NCBI GenBank assembly: GCA_965222025.1
Contig: CBDCTI010000010.1
Coordinates: 124,001 to 188,000, forward strand
DNA: 64,000 bases
Direction of reading: 5' to 3'
From: VXOI01 sp965222025
GTDB taxonomy: Bacteria > Chloroflexota > Dehalococcoidia > Lucifugimonadales > UBA3495
Position numbers and translations under genes: made by a program. The notes beneath the pieces are model-generated. The model searched no databases, was not told the origin of the DNA, and was given only the letters and a program-made list of their open reading frames with translations. Shown here piece by piece: positions 8,170 through 19,443 of the stretch. Numbering within the stretch: the stretch's first letter is position 1; each line of letters opens with the position of its first letter.

Positions 8170-9357
8170 TTAATCTTCCTTGGCGGGGAACCAGTCCTGC
8201 TTCCAGGGGAAGTCTCCCTCGGCGGAGTCGAAGGCCGGCAGGCCCTGCTCGATCCGGTCGCGGTAGGGGCTGGTAATGGGCTCCCGGTACGGGTAGATGC
8301 CGCCCTCGTAGACCCCGGGGCCCTTCTTGAAGTGCCTGGCTTCTTCCAGGGTCTCGATGAACGGGGCGTTCATGTCGTAGAGCTGGTCGACCGTCTTGGG
8401 CCGGGGGCCGGCCTTGGAGACGTGGCCGTACAACTCGCGTCCGATGATGCGTTCGGCGGTCCAGACGCAGTCGATGAGCTTGTCGATGTCGACGCCGGTA
8501 TCCACGCCCATGTCCTCCATCATGTGGAGCAGATCCTCGGTGGGAGCCATGCCGGTGGCTCGACCGTTGCCGCAGTAGGGGCAGCCGCCGAATCCGCCGA
8601 TGGTCCCGTCGAGCTCTAGGGTGTCATCGGAGCCGAGGGTCCGCATGGCGGCGTAGGCCGAAGCGATCGCCATGTTGCGGCCGTTGTGCAGGTGCAGGCG
8701 GAAGTGGTCGATCTCCGGCCAGCGCTCCTTAACCCGGTAGAGGCTCTCCTCGACCTTGGCGGGGGTGCAGTGGCTCATGGGGTCGCCCATGGAGACGCTG
8801 CGGACGTCGATGCCCACCTCGTCCCACATACTGTGCTCCTTCTCGAGAAGCGTCATCAGGCTGTCCACCGGGAACTCACCCAGGAAGTTGGAACCCCAGC
8901 TGGCGTTGCAGCCGATGCCCGCTTCCTTGACGTTGAGCTCCTGGGCTTGGGCAACTCTCTGTGGCCAGGTTTCCATTTCCTGCATCTGGGAGCGATTGGT
9001 GTTGCGGCGGGTGAAAACGTCGCACATGTGGCAGGAGAGCCGAGGGTAGGGATCGCGCTCGATGGTCAGGGGCGGTGAGTACTGCCGGGCACGCTCCACG
9101 CCGCGGGAGTTCAGGGCCAGGGCGGTGTAGGTCACGCCGGGCTTGGGGGTGAACCGGGTGACGATCTCGTCGATGCGCTCCATCTGGGGGGTCCACTTGG
9201 GGCTGACGAAGGAACCGACGACTATATTCCTCAGGCCGGAATCGGAAAGCTGGTCGAGGAGCTCGATCTTGTCGTCAACGGATATGTTGGCGTCCTCGAT
9301 CTGCATGCCTTCGCGCATGCCTTCCTCTTTAAAATTTACCTTCGGATAACTTGGCAT
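8170..9357 (-). CDS. HMG-CoA lyase-like TIM-barrel enzyme (HMGL family)
   Basis: A 395-residue protein of the HMGL-like superfamily (HMG-CoA lyase, isopropylmalate and citramalate synthases). These enzymes make or break C-C bonds next to a thioester carbonyl using a divalent metal. The N-terminus has the metal-binding 'EEGMREGMQ', equivalent to (L)RDG-Q. 'FRLHLHNGRNMA' supplies the HxH metal ligands, and 'GFGGCPYCGNGRATGMAPTE' matches the lyase signature GGCPYAxGASGNVATE with changes. It is about 90 residues longer than HMG-CoA lyase, mainly at the C-terminus. AAGGAGGG before ATG 9357 sets the start. The substrate is not determined; a leucine-degradation role is only one option, since no partner genes are adjacent. 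Confidence 0.75.
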   Translation of the reverse strand: MPSYPKVNFKEEGMREGMQIEDANISVDDKIELLDQLSDSGLRNIVVGSFVSPKWTPQMERIDEIVTRFTPKPGVTYTALALNSRGVERARQYSPPLTIERDPYPRLSCHMCDVFTRRNTNRSQMQEMETWPQRVAQAQELNVKEAGIGCNASWGSNFLGEFPVDSLMTLLEKEHSMWDEVGIDVRSVSMGDPMSHCTPAKVEESLYRVKERWPEIDHFRLHLHNGRNMAIASAYAAMRTLGSDDTLELDGTIGGFGGCPYCGNGRATGMAPTEDLLHMMEDMGVDTGVDIDKLIDCVWTAERIIGRELYGHVSKAGPRPKTVDQLYDMNAPFIETLEEARHFKKGPGVYEGGIYPYREPITSPYRDRIEQGLPAFDSAEGDFPWKQDWFPAKED

Positions 9358-9490
9358 TTGGCCCTCCTTTCTGGATGGGTGTGGCGAACTTAAACCATGA
9401 ATAAACAAGCAGTCCGCAAGCCGCCAGATTGCAGGGATTGTAGGGTTGGGGCGGTTAGGCTGTCAATCGCGACTGCAGAGCCATAGGTGA

Positions 9491-9523
9491 GAAAAAATCG
9501 GCGCGGAGAGATGCCTCCGCGCC
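9491..9523 (-). terminator. intrinsic terminator after the cytochrome P460 gene
   Basis: On the minus strand, ggcgcggag and ctccgcgcc form a 9-bp stem with a 6-base loop, followed by gattttttc. This is a clear Rho-independent terminator about 45 bases past the P460 stop, insulating the HMGL-like gene further along the same strand. Confidence 0.8.
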
Positions 9524-9565
9524 TGAGTCTTTATCCATATCGGGGATGCCGGGAGCCCGAAGATT

Positions 9566-10060
9566 TTACTGTTTCGGACCCCAAACGTAGTCGGTACCGT
9601 CCACGTGGCAGTCCTGGCAGCCCATTACCATTCCTTCCTTCTCGATAGTGCCGTCGGCCAACTCCTTAAGCCAATACCAGTCATTGTGCTCGGGATTGTA
9701 GCCGGTGCTCTTGTACATGACAGTGGTTGCCGCCAACTCGCCCGCGGGAGTGTAATTCTCCTTGACGATTATTGCCCCGTTGGGCATGGTACCACCGATG
9801 GCATCGAAAGCGGCCGGATTAAGGCGGGTGGTCAGCTTGGCCCCGTGAGGGTCTTCGCCCTGGTACATCTCAGTGGTACCTGGCCATAGTTTCCAGTCCT
9901 CGTTGTTCTGGTAGTCCACCTCATCCAGATAGGCCCTCATAGATGCTGAGGCGGTATCAGGCAGCTCCGGTTCGGACGATCCGCCGCATGCGGCGAGAAT
10001 AAGAAAGAGGCTGAGTATCCCGACAAACGGTAGCCAGAAGAATTTTCTCGATAAAAGCAT
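9566..10060 (-). CDS. cytochrome P460 family lipoprotein
   Basis: A 164-residue exported protein. The N-terminal helix ends in the lipobox LILAACGG, so the mature protein should be lipid-anchored through Cys outside the membrane. The body matches cytochrome P460: a conserved 'NGAIIVKENY' segment, whose family counterpart contains a heme-crosslinking Lys region, and the c-type heme motif CQDCH near the C-terminus. P460 cytochromes oxidise hydroxylamine or related nitrogen compounds in some bacteria, but many homologues have no known substrate. ATG 10060 has a GGGAG site; an upstream start would put charged residues before the signal. Transcribed alone, with its own terminator. Confidence 0.82.
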   Translation of the reverse strand: MLLSRKFFWLPFVGILSLFLILAACGGSSEPELPDTASASMRAYLDEVDYQNNEDWKLWPGTTEMYQGEDPHGAKLTTRLNPAAFDAIGGTMPNGAIIVKENYTPAGELAATTVMYKSTGYNPEHNDWYWLKELADGTIEKEGMVMGCQDCHVDGTDYVWGPKQ

Positions 10061-10273
10061 GACCAATCTCCCGCAACGAAAAATGCCGCGGCACACGTAT
10101 ATCATAACGGAAGTCGATTAACAATCGCGTTGTACTTCCAAGTGGCTTGAATTTGCCATATTCACAATTCTCTCACAATGGCGGCCTAGCAAACTTGGAT
10201 GATTCGTGATGTAAACCGGACAGCAGCAGTGTGAACGTTAATGCTTGGAAGACAGTCGCTGCACGCGCTCAGG

Positions 10274-10303
10274 TTGACACTCCATCGCAGCCACTCCTAT
10301 AAT
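10274..10303 (+). promoter_or_regulatory. sigma70-type promoter of thiC
   Basis: A perfect -35 TTGACA (10274-10279) and a perfect -10 TATAAT (10298-10303) are separated by 18 bases. Transcription would begin near 10310 and run into the TPP riboswitch about 60 bases later. Confidence 0.85.
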
Positions 10304-10373
10304 CGCCATAACTCGATCCCTATAACTGTGAAATGAGGCGGGAACGAGGTTAACAACTCAGTTTCGTCTAGGC

Positions 10374-10470
10374 ACGTAGGGGAGCTCGGTTGAGCCGGGC
10401 TGAGAGGGTGACCGTATGCCACCGACCCTTGCGAACCTGATCTGGGTAATGCCAGCGTAGGGAAGCGGCG
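10374..10470 (+). ncRNA. TPP riboswitch (THI element)
   Basis: The highly conserved thi-box core is visible: gggctgaga near 10398-10405, then 'acccttgcgaacctgatctg' (10425-10444) and ggtaatgccagcgtaggga. These are the pyrimidine- and pyrophosphate-sensing halves of the thiamin pyrophosphate aptamer. It sits between a strong promoter and thiC and is followed at once by an intrinsic terminator, so TPP binding should stop transcription. Outer boundaries are approximate because helix P1 was judged by eye. Confidence 0.95.
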
Positions 10471-10490
10471 CACGAGCGTAGTCCAATAGT

Positions 10491-10527
10491 GGGCCGCCAG
10501 CATTAGTTCGCTGGTGGCCTTTATTTT
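10491..10527 (+). terminator. riboswitch-controlled terminator before thiC
   Basis: ggccgccagc (10492-10501) pairs with gctggtggcc (10510-10519), with one G-U pair, and tttattttt follows. This is the expression platform of the TPP riboswitch. It lies 50 bases upstream of the thiC start. Confidence 0.85.
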
Positions 10528-10577
10528 TGCAGCCCAGGCCTTGGTCTGATTTGAGCTTTCATATTGGGAGGAGCGCC

Positions 10578-12338
10578 ATGGTCCAGACGGAGTACACCAG
10601 CCAATTTCAGGGCAAATCAAGCTTTCCGGCCAGCGATAAGGTATACAAGGAGGGCTCGCAGCCGTCCATCCTCGTCCCCTTCCGGCAAGTATCGCTCACT
10701 CCCACCAGCGGGCGTTTTGGGCAGGAAGAGAATGCTCCGCTGGACATTTACGACACCAGCGGGCCCTACAGTGATCCCAAAGCGTCTCTTGACCTGCGGC
10801 AAGGTCTGCCGGCTCTGCGTCGTGAGTGGATCATGGCCCGCGGGGACGTTGAGGAGTACGAAGGATACGGTGTCCCGCTGCGGGGGAAGAACGTGGCCCA
10901 GCCATTCCCGGGCCTGACCCGCAAGCCGCTGCGGGCCAAGGAGGGCAGGGCCCCCACACAGATTCGCTACGCCCGCGAGGGGATAGTCACCCCGGAGATG
11001 GAGTACATCGGCATCCGCGAGGGCATCGATCCTGATTACGTAAGGCAGGAAATTGCCCTGGGACGGGCCATCATTCCCTCCAACATCAACCACCCCGAGT
11101 CAGAGCCGATGATCATTGGCCGGAACTTCTTGGTCAAGGTCAATGCCAACATCGGAAACTCGGCAATCACCTCCTCAATTGAAGAAGAAGTGGAGAAGAT
11201 GCTGTGGGCCACCAAGTGGGGTGCGGACACGGTGATGGACCTGTCCACCGGCCGGGACATCCACACAACCCGTGAGTGGATCCTGCGCAACTCGCCAGTC
11301 CCCATCGGCACGGTGCCGATCTATCAGGCCCTCGAGAAGGTCGGCGACGATCCCTCGGAACTGACCTGGGAGCTGTACCGCGACACCCTGATTGAGCAGG
11401 CCGAGCAGGGCGTGGACTACTTCACCATCCACGCCGGAGTGCGACTCCAGTATGTGCCGATGACCGCCAACCGGATCACCGGCATTGTGTCCCGCGGCGG
11501 CTCTATCATGGCCGGCTGGTGCCTGGCCCACCATGAAGAGAACTTCCTCTACGTGCATTTCGAAGAAATCTGCGAAATCATGCGCACGTACGACATCTCC
11601 TTCTCGCTGGGCGACGGCCTCCGCCCCGGCTGCATCGCCGACGCCAACGACGAAGCGCAGTTCAGTGAGCTGGAGACCCTGGGAGAGTTGACCAAGATCG
11701 CCTGGGAGCACGACGTCCAGGTCATGATCGAAGGCCCGGGACACGTCCCGATGCACAAGATCAAGGAAAACATGGACAAGCAGCTCGAGGTCTGCCACGA
11801 GGCCCCGTTCTACACGCTCGGCCCGTTGGTAACCGACATCGCCCCTGCCTACGACCACATCACGTCGGGCATAGGCGCGGCCATGATCGGGATGTTCGGC
11901 ACTGCCATGCTGTGCTACGTAACGCCCAAGGAGCACCTGGGACTGCCCCACCGCGAGGACGTGAAGACGGGCGTGATCACCTACAAGATCGCGGCCCATG
12001 CCGCCGACGTGGCCAAGGGGCACCCCATGGCGCAGCAGTGGGACGACGCGCTGTCCAAGGCCCGATTCGAGTTCCGCTGGGAAGACCAATTCAACCTGGC
12101 GTTAGACCCAGATACGGCCCGGGACTACCACGACGAGACGCTGCCGGCCACGGGCGCCAAGGTGGCCCACTTCTGCTCGATGTGCGGGCCCAAGTTCTGC
12201 GCCATGAAGATAACGCAGGACGTACGGGAGTACGCCAGGAACCAGGGCTTAACCGTGGAAACGGCCTTCGACAAGGGCATGGAAGAAAAGTCCAAGGAGT
12301 TCCGCGAAGCCGGGAGCAAGATTTACCAGAAGGCATAA
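10578..12338 (+). CDS. thiC: phosphomethylpyrimidine synthase ThiC
   Basis: A 586-residue radical-SAM enzyme that rearranges 5-aminoimidazole ribotide to HMP phosphate, the pyrimidine half of thiamin. It has the family's N-terminal domain, the TIM barrel ('MDLSTGRDIHTTREWILRNS', 'FSLGDGLRPGCIADANDEAQ', 'MIEGPGHVPMHKI') and the C-terminal iron-sulfur motif CSMCGPKFC, the unusual Cx2Cx4C of ThiC. A GGGAGGAG site seven bases before ATG 10578 sets the start; the in-frame upstream codons fall inside the terminator region. It is controlled by the upstream TPP riboswitch. No other thiamin gene is adjacent. Confidence 0.97.
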   Translation: MVQTEYTSQFQGKSSFPASDKVYKEGSQPSILVPFRQVSLTPTSGRFGQEENAPLDIYDTSGPYSDPKASLDLRQGLPALRREWIMARGDVEEYEGYGVPLRGKNVAQPFPGLTRKPLRAKEGRAPTQIRYAREGIVTPEMEYIGIREGIDPDYVRQEIALGRAIIPSNINHPESEPMIIGRNFLVKVNANIGNSAITSSIEEEVEKMLWATKWGADTVMDLSTGRDIHTTREWILRNSPVPIGTVPIYQALEKVGDDPSELTWELYRDTLIEQAEQGVDYFTIHAGVRLQYVPMTANRITGIVSRGGSIMAGWCLAHHEENFLYVHFEEICEIMRTYDISFSLGDGLRPGCIADANDEAQFSELETLGELTKIAWEHDVQVMIEGPGHVPMHKIKENMDKQLEVCHEAPFYTLGPLVTDIAPAYDHITSGIGAAMIGMFGTAMLCYVTPKEHLGLPHREDVKTGVITYKIAAHAADVAKGHPMAQQWDDALSKARFEFRWEDQFNLALDPDTARDYHDETLPATGAKVAHFCSMCGPKFCAMKITQDVREYARNQGLTVETAFDKGMEEKSKEFREAGSKIYQKA

Positions 12339-12364
12339 ACCCCGGCTTACGTGAGGTACTGGAC

Positions 12365-12397
12365 AAAAGGGGCGATTTGCAAATCGCCCCTTTTTTG
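12365..12397 (+). terminator. intrinsic terminator after thiC
   Basis: aaggggcgattt and aaatcgcccctt form a 12-bp stem with a 2-base turn, followed by ttttttg. It lies 27 bases past the thiC stop and is strong. Confidence 0.9.
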
Positions 12398-12437
12398 ATG
12401 AAGATAGATACGAAGCTCCGACGGAGGACTGTTCTTA

Positions 12438-12782
12438 ATGGCGATCTACTTTCTGCTGGGAAAACTGAGCGGGGAAGGTCAGCGGATGCTGCACAGCAAC
12501 CCCGACCTGGTTTCAGATACGGCTGCGACGCTTGAGATGGAGGGCGCCAAGATCCTCGGCCAGTACGCAGTGCTGGGCCACTACGACTTCATAACCATGG
12601 TACTGGCAGACGAGAACGAGTCGGTTGCCCGACTGTCGGCGGAGTTCGGCATACGCACCGGCCTACATTTCGAGACGCTGTCGGCGGTGGCCGTCGGTTT
12701 CCTGGCCGACCACAATCCAGACCACGGCGTGCCCGACCAGACGTCTGTTCAATTGGGGATGGGCAACGGTGCCGACCTGTGA
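12438..12782 (+). CDS. GYD domain protein
   Basis: A 114-residue cytoplasmic protein of the GYD family, named for a Gly-Tyr-Asp motif; here it reads 'GQYAVLGHYDFITMV' at about residues 41-55. These small ferredoxin-like proteins probably form dimers; their function is unknown. A CGGAGGA site precedes the ATG. It lies between the thiC terminator and ileS and seems to be its own unit. Confidence 0.75.
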   Translation: MAIYFLLGKLSGEGQRMLHSNPDLVSDTAATLEMEGAKILGQYAVLGHYDFITMVLADENESVARLSAEFGIRTGLHFETLSAVAVGFLADHNPDHGVPDQTSVQLGMGNGADL

Positions 12783-12841
12783 CCGCTGGGCGTTTCTGGC
12801 AGGAACCCGGAATTGGTATCAAGTCAGACGCCCGGCTGCGC

Positions 12842-12847
12842 TATAAT
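12842..12847 (+). promoter_or_regulatory. probable -10 element upstream of ileS
   Basis: A perfect TATAAT lies 70 bases before the ileS start. The matching -35 region, about 17 bases upstream, is weak (tcaagt). I found no T-box leader between it and ileS. Confidence 0.45.
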
Positions 12848-12916
12848 TAGCACTTCTTTCCGGCATTTTCCCTTTCAAGGCTATATCCCAATCCCTTGCC
12901 CTGATGGTTGCTGTTG

Positions 12917-16051
<3,135 letters not shown>

Positions 16052-16103
16052 CCGCCCCGAGTCGCTCCTCCCTTCGGACGAGGGTTAGGGCGCAGGCGCA
16101 GTC

Positions 16104-16916
16104 TTGCCTGAACTTCCCGAGGTCGAAAGCGTTCGGCGCAGCCTGATCCGGTCGGGTCTCGTTGGACGAACAATCACACGTGCCGACATCGGCTGGGCCA
16201 AGACGGTCAAACACCCGTCGGCGGAGGAGTTCGCCGCCTCATTGGCGGACCGTACCATCGAGGACGTAGGACGCCGCGCGAAGTACCTCCTGTTTCCTCT
16301 CGCAGGTGAGCCAGCCGCCACACTCGTCGCTCACCTGGGCATGACCGGCAACCTGATAGTACAGCCTCGGGAGCAGCCAGCGCACTCCATGACTCGTCAC
16401 GTCTTCGCGCTGGACGACGGGCGGGAGTTGCGGTTCGTGGACGGACGCAAGTTTGGCAAACTCTGGCTGTCCGGCGATCTCGGATCGGTACTGCCACCGC
16501 TTGGGCCCGAGCCGCTGGGCGACGAGTTTACAACCGAGTGGCTCTCCGACTCGTTTGCCAAACGCAACGCCCCGGTGAAAGCCCTGCTCCTAGAACAGTC
16601 CATCGCCGCCGGAATCGGAAATATCTATGCCGACGAGGCGCTGTTCCTGTCCGGAATCCGACCGGACCGCCCGGGGTCAGAGCTTTCGGCCGACGAAGTG
16701 GTGCGGCTGCGACAGGGCATCATCGACTGCATCAACGCGGGATTCGCGGTCTACGACCGGGTCCGCGACCAGCAATGGCCCGAGCCGCCGGAACCGATGG
16801 GCACGTGGAGCCACCCCCGAGACGGCGCCACGCCCTGCCCCAACTGCGGCTGCGTGATGACGTCCACCCGCATCCGGGCACGGGGGACGTGGTTCTGTGC
16901 CAGCTGTCAGATTTAA
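16104..16916 (+). CDS. mutM: formamidopyrimidine-DNA glycosylase (Fpg/MutM)
   Basis: A 270-residue bifunctional DNA glycosylase/AP lyase that removes 8-oxoguanine and FapyG. The mature N-terminus PELPEVE carries the catalytic Pro2 and Glu3. Lys60 ('GRRAKYLLF') is the conserved DNA-contact Lys. The helix-two-turn-helix includes 'QSIAAGIGNIYADEALF', and the C-terminal zinc finger has CPNC and CASC. The start is a TTG at 16104; it is certain because the Pro must be residue 2. It lies 52 bases downstream of ileS and is probably cotranscribed. Length is standard. Confidence 0.96.
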   Translation: MPELPEVESVRRSLIRSGLVGRTITRADIGWAKTVKHPSAEEFAASLADRTIEDVGRRAKYLLFPLAGEPAATLVAHLGMTGNLIVQPREQPAHSMTRHVFALDDGRELRFVDGRKFGKLWLSGDLGSVLPPLGPEPLGDEFTTEWLSDSFAKRNAPVKALLLEQSIAAGIGNIYADEALFLSGIRPDRPGSELSADEVVRLRQGIIDCINAGFAVYDRVRDQQWPEPPEPMGTWSHPRDGATPCPNCGCVMTSTRIRARGTWFCASCQI

Positions 16917-16934
16917 CGCGTCCAAGTTATGGCG

Positions 16935-17200
16935 TCAGCCGAATATATCGGAGTGCGAGCCGGTTCGCTGAAGGAAAATAACATCTTCATACTGGCGCCA
17001 TACCAGCAACCAGTTAGGCTCAACGTGGCACTCCCAGTGGCCTGCCCAATTGCCTGTTAATCGATGCAGGCGATTGCTTGGGTCCAATTCCTGCCCGCTA
17101 GCAAGCGGTCCACGACCTCCTGCATCTTATCGATGTCCCTGCCACGCCTCCTTAGAAGCCTGACGTCTCGTCGGAACTGCGTCGAAGTTTGGAACTCCAT
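16935..17200 (-). pseudogene. yafQ: YafQ-type toxin, frameshifted
   Basis: Read from ATG 17200, the frame gives MEFQTSTQFRRDVRLLRRRG and so on, then breaks at about 17094-17096 (three C on the plus strand). From that point the -1 frame continues the family perfectly: 'QELDPSNRLHRLTGNWAGHW', 'ECHVEPNWLLVW', 'FLQRTGSHSDIFG', then stop at 16935. These include the catalytic His residues of YafQ ribosome-dependent mRNA interferases. One missing base (GGGG to GGG on the coding strand) explains the break; the unshifted frame stops after about 45 residues. It follows the antitoxin stop by 3 bases, the usual operon layout. A sequencing error would give the same picture. Confidence 0.85.
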
Positions 17201-17203
17201 TGA

Positions 17204-17461
17204 TTAATCAAGTGTTGCAAGGAACTCACCAAAAGACGAGTATTTGGGCAATTCACCTCTGTTCTTTCCCTCCTCCATTGCCTCAATGGTTTCGGCGTTG
17301 GGGATGTGCGGGGAGAACGGATCGCTGCATATGCCAGTAACCCGATCGTAAAACATTGTGATTGCCTCATCCACCGTCATTCCCCATTCCGAGAACCGGG
17401 CCTCGGCCTGCTTCTTCAACTCCGGTTCGACCTGGGCGCAAACCATTGTTGTCTCAGGCAT
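17204..17461 (-). CDS. dinJ: DinJ/RelB family antitoxin
   Basis: An 85-residue antitoxin that should bind its own promoter through an N-terminal ribbon-helix-helix (residues 1-45, containing 'VEPELKKQAEARFSEWGMTV' and 'DEAITMFYDRV'). Its C-terminal tail should wrap the YafQ toxin. A GGAG site precedes the ATG. The toxin gene starts 3 bases after its stop, but is frameshifted, so the antitoxin may now be an orphan. Transcribed on the minus strand, 55 bases downstream of the PPOX gene. Confidence 0.85.
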   Translation of the reverse strand: MPETTMVCAQVEPELKKQAEARFSEWGMTVDEAITMFYDRVTGICSDPFSPHIPNAETIEAMEEGKNRGELPKYSSFGEFLATLD

Positions 17462-17516
17462 CAGACAACTCCAATGACGAATTCCTGTTGCCTATGTGTA
17501 AGGACTGCTAAGTTTA

Positions 17517-17933
17517 CTACGCTGTCCCGTAGATGTGCGTCGGCACGACGACGATGGCAGAGCGGCGGTCTGCGAGCATTGCTGCGTCGTATTCGTCCCA
17601 GTCGGAGTGCTCTTCCCCGGCGGCAGCGCGGTAGACGTCGCGCAGGGTCAGGCGCAGCTCGTCGGCGTCGGTATTGTTGGCCGACACGATGCGGGCCTGC
17701 CCTTCCAGCACCACGAACGGCCGCCATTCCTCGGCGGAGACCAGCAGCGTGCAGCTGGGATTGCGGCGCAGGATGTGCAGCTTGGCGCGAGTCTCGGTGA
17801 CCGTGAAGGCCACCCCGTCGGCGTAGGCGCCGCAGGTTATGATGCTCATTTGCGCCGCGCCGTTGCGCCGGAAAGCGGTCAGCACTCCTCTGTGGTTGTT
17901 GGTGCAGAACTCGCGAACGTTGTCAGGTAGCAT
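17517..17933 (-). CDS. PPOX-fold (F420/FMN) oxidoreductase-like protein
   Basis: A 138-residue protein of the pyridoxamine-5'-phosphate-oxidase-like split-barrel fold. The pattern 'HRGVLTAFRRNGAAQMS' followed by 'TVTETRAKLHILRRNPSCTL' and 'VVLEGQARIV' is typical of PPOX-class F420-dependent enzymes, which bind F420 or a flavin and reduce various substrates. It acts in the cytoplasm, and the substrate is unknown. The ATG at 17933 is preceded by GAGAGGA; the upstream extension is not conserved-looking. F420 rather than FMN is an inference from the family and from the other likely F420 proteins in this window. Confidence 0.8.
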   Translation of the reverse strand: MLPDNVREFCTNNHRGVLTAFRRNGAAQMSIITCGAYADGVAFTVTETRAKLHILRRNPSCTLLVSAEEWRPFVVLEGQARIVSANNTDADELRLTLRDVYRAAAGEEHSDWDEYDAAMLADRRSAIVVVPTHIYGTA

Positions 17934-18011
17934 TTCGTCCTCTCTTTTCTCGCTTAACGGCAAACCAAAAGCCCACAGACTTGGCAAGAACTGGTCCGCC
18001 GAAAACCTGTG

Positions 18012-18470
18012 TCAAAATTCAACTTCGTACATGTGGTAGCGCGTACGGTGCATATCCAAGGATTCGTAGACCTGCTGTGCAGTGGTGTTTTCGTATTCGA
18101 CGTACAAGCGAAGGCCACAGACGCCACCCTGCGCCTCGGCCATCTCGGCGACACGGCGGTGCAGGGCACTGTAGACCCCTTGGCGACGGAACTCGGAGCG
18201 GACGTAGACGCTCTGGATCCACCAGAACAGCCCGTTGCGCCAGTCGCTCCACTCGTAGGTGACCATGAGCTGTCCGGCAGGCCTGCCGTCGATATCGGCG
18301 ACCAGGTAGAAACCGAGTGAGCTGTCCGACAGAGCCGCATCCACGCCAGGGCCGACCACTGCCGCGTCGAGATCCATGCCCTCGGTCTCATGGGCCATGG
18401 CGATGTTGGATTCCGCAATAAACCCTGCGTCGGCAGGAACTGCTTTCCGAATGTTTATGGAGTCTGTCAT
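18012..18470 (-). CDS. GNAT family N-acetyltransferase
   Basis: A 152-residue acetyltransferase that transfers acetyl from acetyl-CoA to an amine. The GNAT fold is clear: 'NIRKAVPADAGFIAE' at the N-terminus, motif A 'VYVRSEFRRQGVYSALHRRV' (the RxxGxx pyrophosphate loop) and the C-terminal 'YENTTAQQVYESLDMHRT' (motif B). The substrate cannot be told. It is 78 bases upstream of the PPOX gene on the same strand. Confidence 0.85.
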   Translation of the reverse strand: MTDSINIRKAVPADAGFIAESNIAMAHETEGMDLDAAVVGPGVDAALSDSSLGFYLVADIDGRPAGQLMVTYEWSDWRNGLFWWIQSVYVRSEFRRQGVYSALHRRVAEMAEAQGGVCGLRLYVEYENTTAQQVYESLDMHRTRYHMYEVEF

Positions 18471-19157
18471 CGCTGTAGTTTAACAGCCGGATTCCCCGGT
18501 CAACGCGTGGACAGACATCCGCAAGGAAAGCTTCGTGCTCTCTACTCAATCCATTCTTTATCCTCCGTAATTTTTTAGGTGGCAATACTACATCTCCCGT
18601 GAGGCCTGTAGTGCCTTACCTGCGACCCAGGACAGATCTCGGGGCTCTGACAGTCGTCCGTGGCGGAGTCGCTTCAACTGCTCGCAGCATGGTTGTTGCG
18701 GGTTTCTGCTTTCCTGCCCTTTTGCCAAAGGCTGCACTCGTTCAGTACAGAGCAGTTTGCAACAAAACGGAAAGCTCAAGATTTCATAAAGCCGCAACGC
18801 TTACATCTCCGCGCCAGGGAATTGGAGGTTGGTAGCGTTCCAATTCAGGCGGCCTAAAGGTCAGGCAGCCTGATCTGCCTAGGAATATTAATGGCCAGGT
18901 GGGCGAGCAGCCGGCGCCCTTGCATCGAACCTCTTTCGCCACGGGACGATGTTTCTGCAGTCCGCCACCTGAATTGAAATTCCCCCAGTGACCGGGGCTA
19001 TTGCATCCGGGAGAATTGATGACAATTGCCGCTTGCCTGCCCTTGTGATACCCACGTACCATTGAGACATGCCAATGGCTGAGCGCACTCATTGTGTTCC
19101 CTTGTGTCTGAATCACCTTCCGCGTGAGGCATGCCAGTACTGCAGAAAGCGGACATG

Positions 19158-19320
19158 GGACGAAATGGTACGGAATGGCACGGAATCTGAAAATTTCCGT
19201 TCAACGATCTCTGTTTAGCGGGCTTTCAGCTTTGAATCCGGCCCGACCTGCCGCAAAAATGGGAAAATTGGGGAAAAATGGGATCCGATGGGAAAAATTC
19301 TGTCCTGTCTCTCCCAAGAC
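19158..19320 (+). repeat. dispersed repeat, copy 1
   Basis: This stretch shares a diverged pattern with the reverse complement of 61328-61472. Both start with gggac(g/a)aaatgg, have 'ggcacgg(g)aatc(t/g)gaaaat', a variable middle, a run of short 'tggg(g)aaaa' units, and end in gaaaaattctgtcctgt(c/t)tctcccaag. The final 27 bases are nearly identical. No coding frame is shared along the whole length, so it looks like a non-autonomous or structured element. Confidence 0.6.
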
Positions 19321-19437
19321 CAATCTTTCAGCATGTGCCCCCTTGTGATCCGGTCCGGCACGGTGTCTCCTCTGTCACTCACACTACTCTCACAGTGCGA
19401 CAACTACCGCCACGGACGGACTGCGCACAGTTCAGAG

Positions 19438-19443
19438 TATAAT
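19438..19443 (+). promoter_or_regulatory. probable -10 element of ffh
   Basis: TATAAT lies 35 bases before the ffh start; the -35 region, about 17 bases upstream, is poor (gacgga). The short leader is followed directly by the ffh ATG with a weak gggcgga site. Confidence 0.4.

Noticed and set aside
11175..12089. A 304-residue minus-strand frame inside thiC
   Set aside because: It is the antisense shadow of a certain gene; the long frame follows from GC-rich codons.
12783..12916. T-box leader for ileS
   Set aside because: The gap is only 130 bases and lacks the conserved T-box sequence; only a -10-like box is seen.
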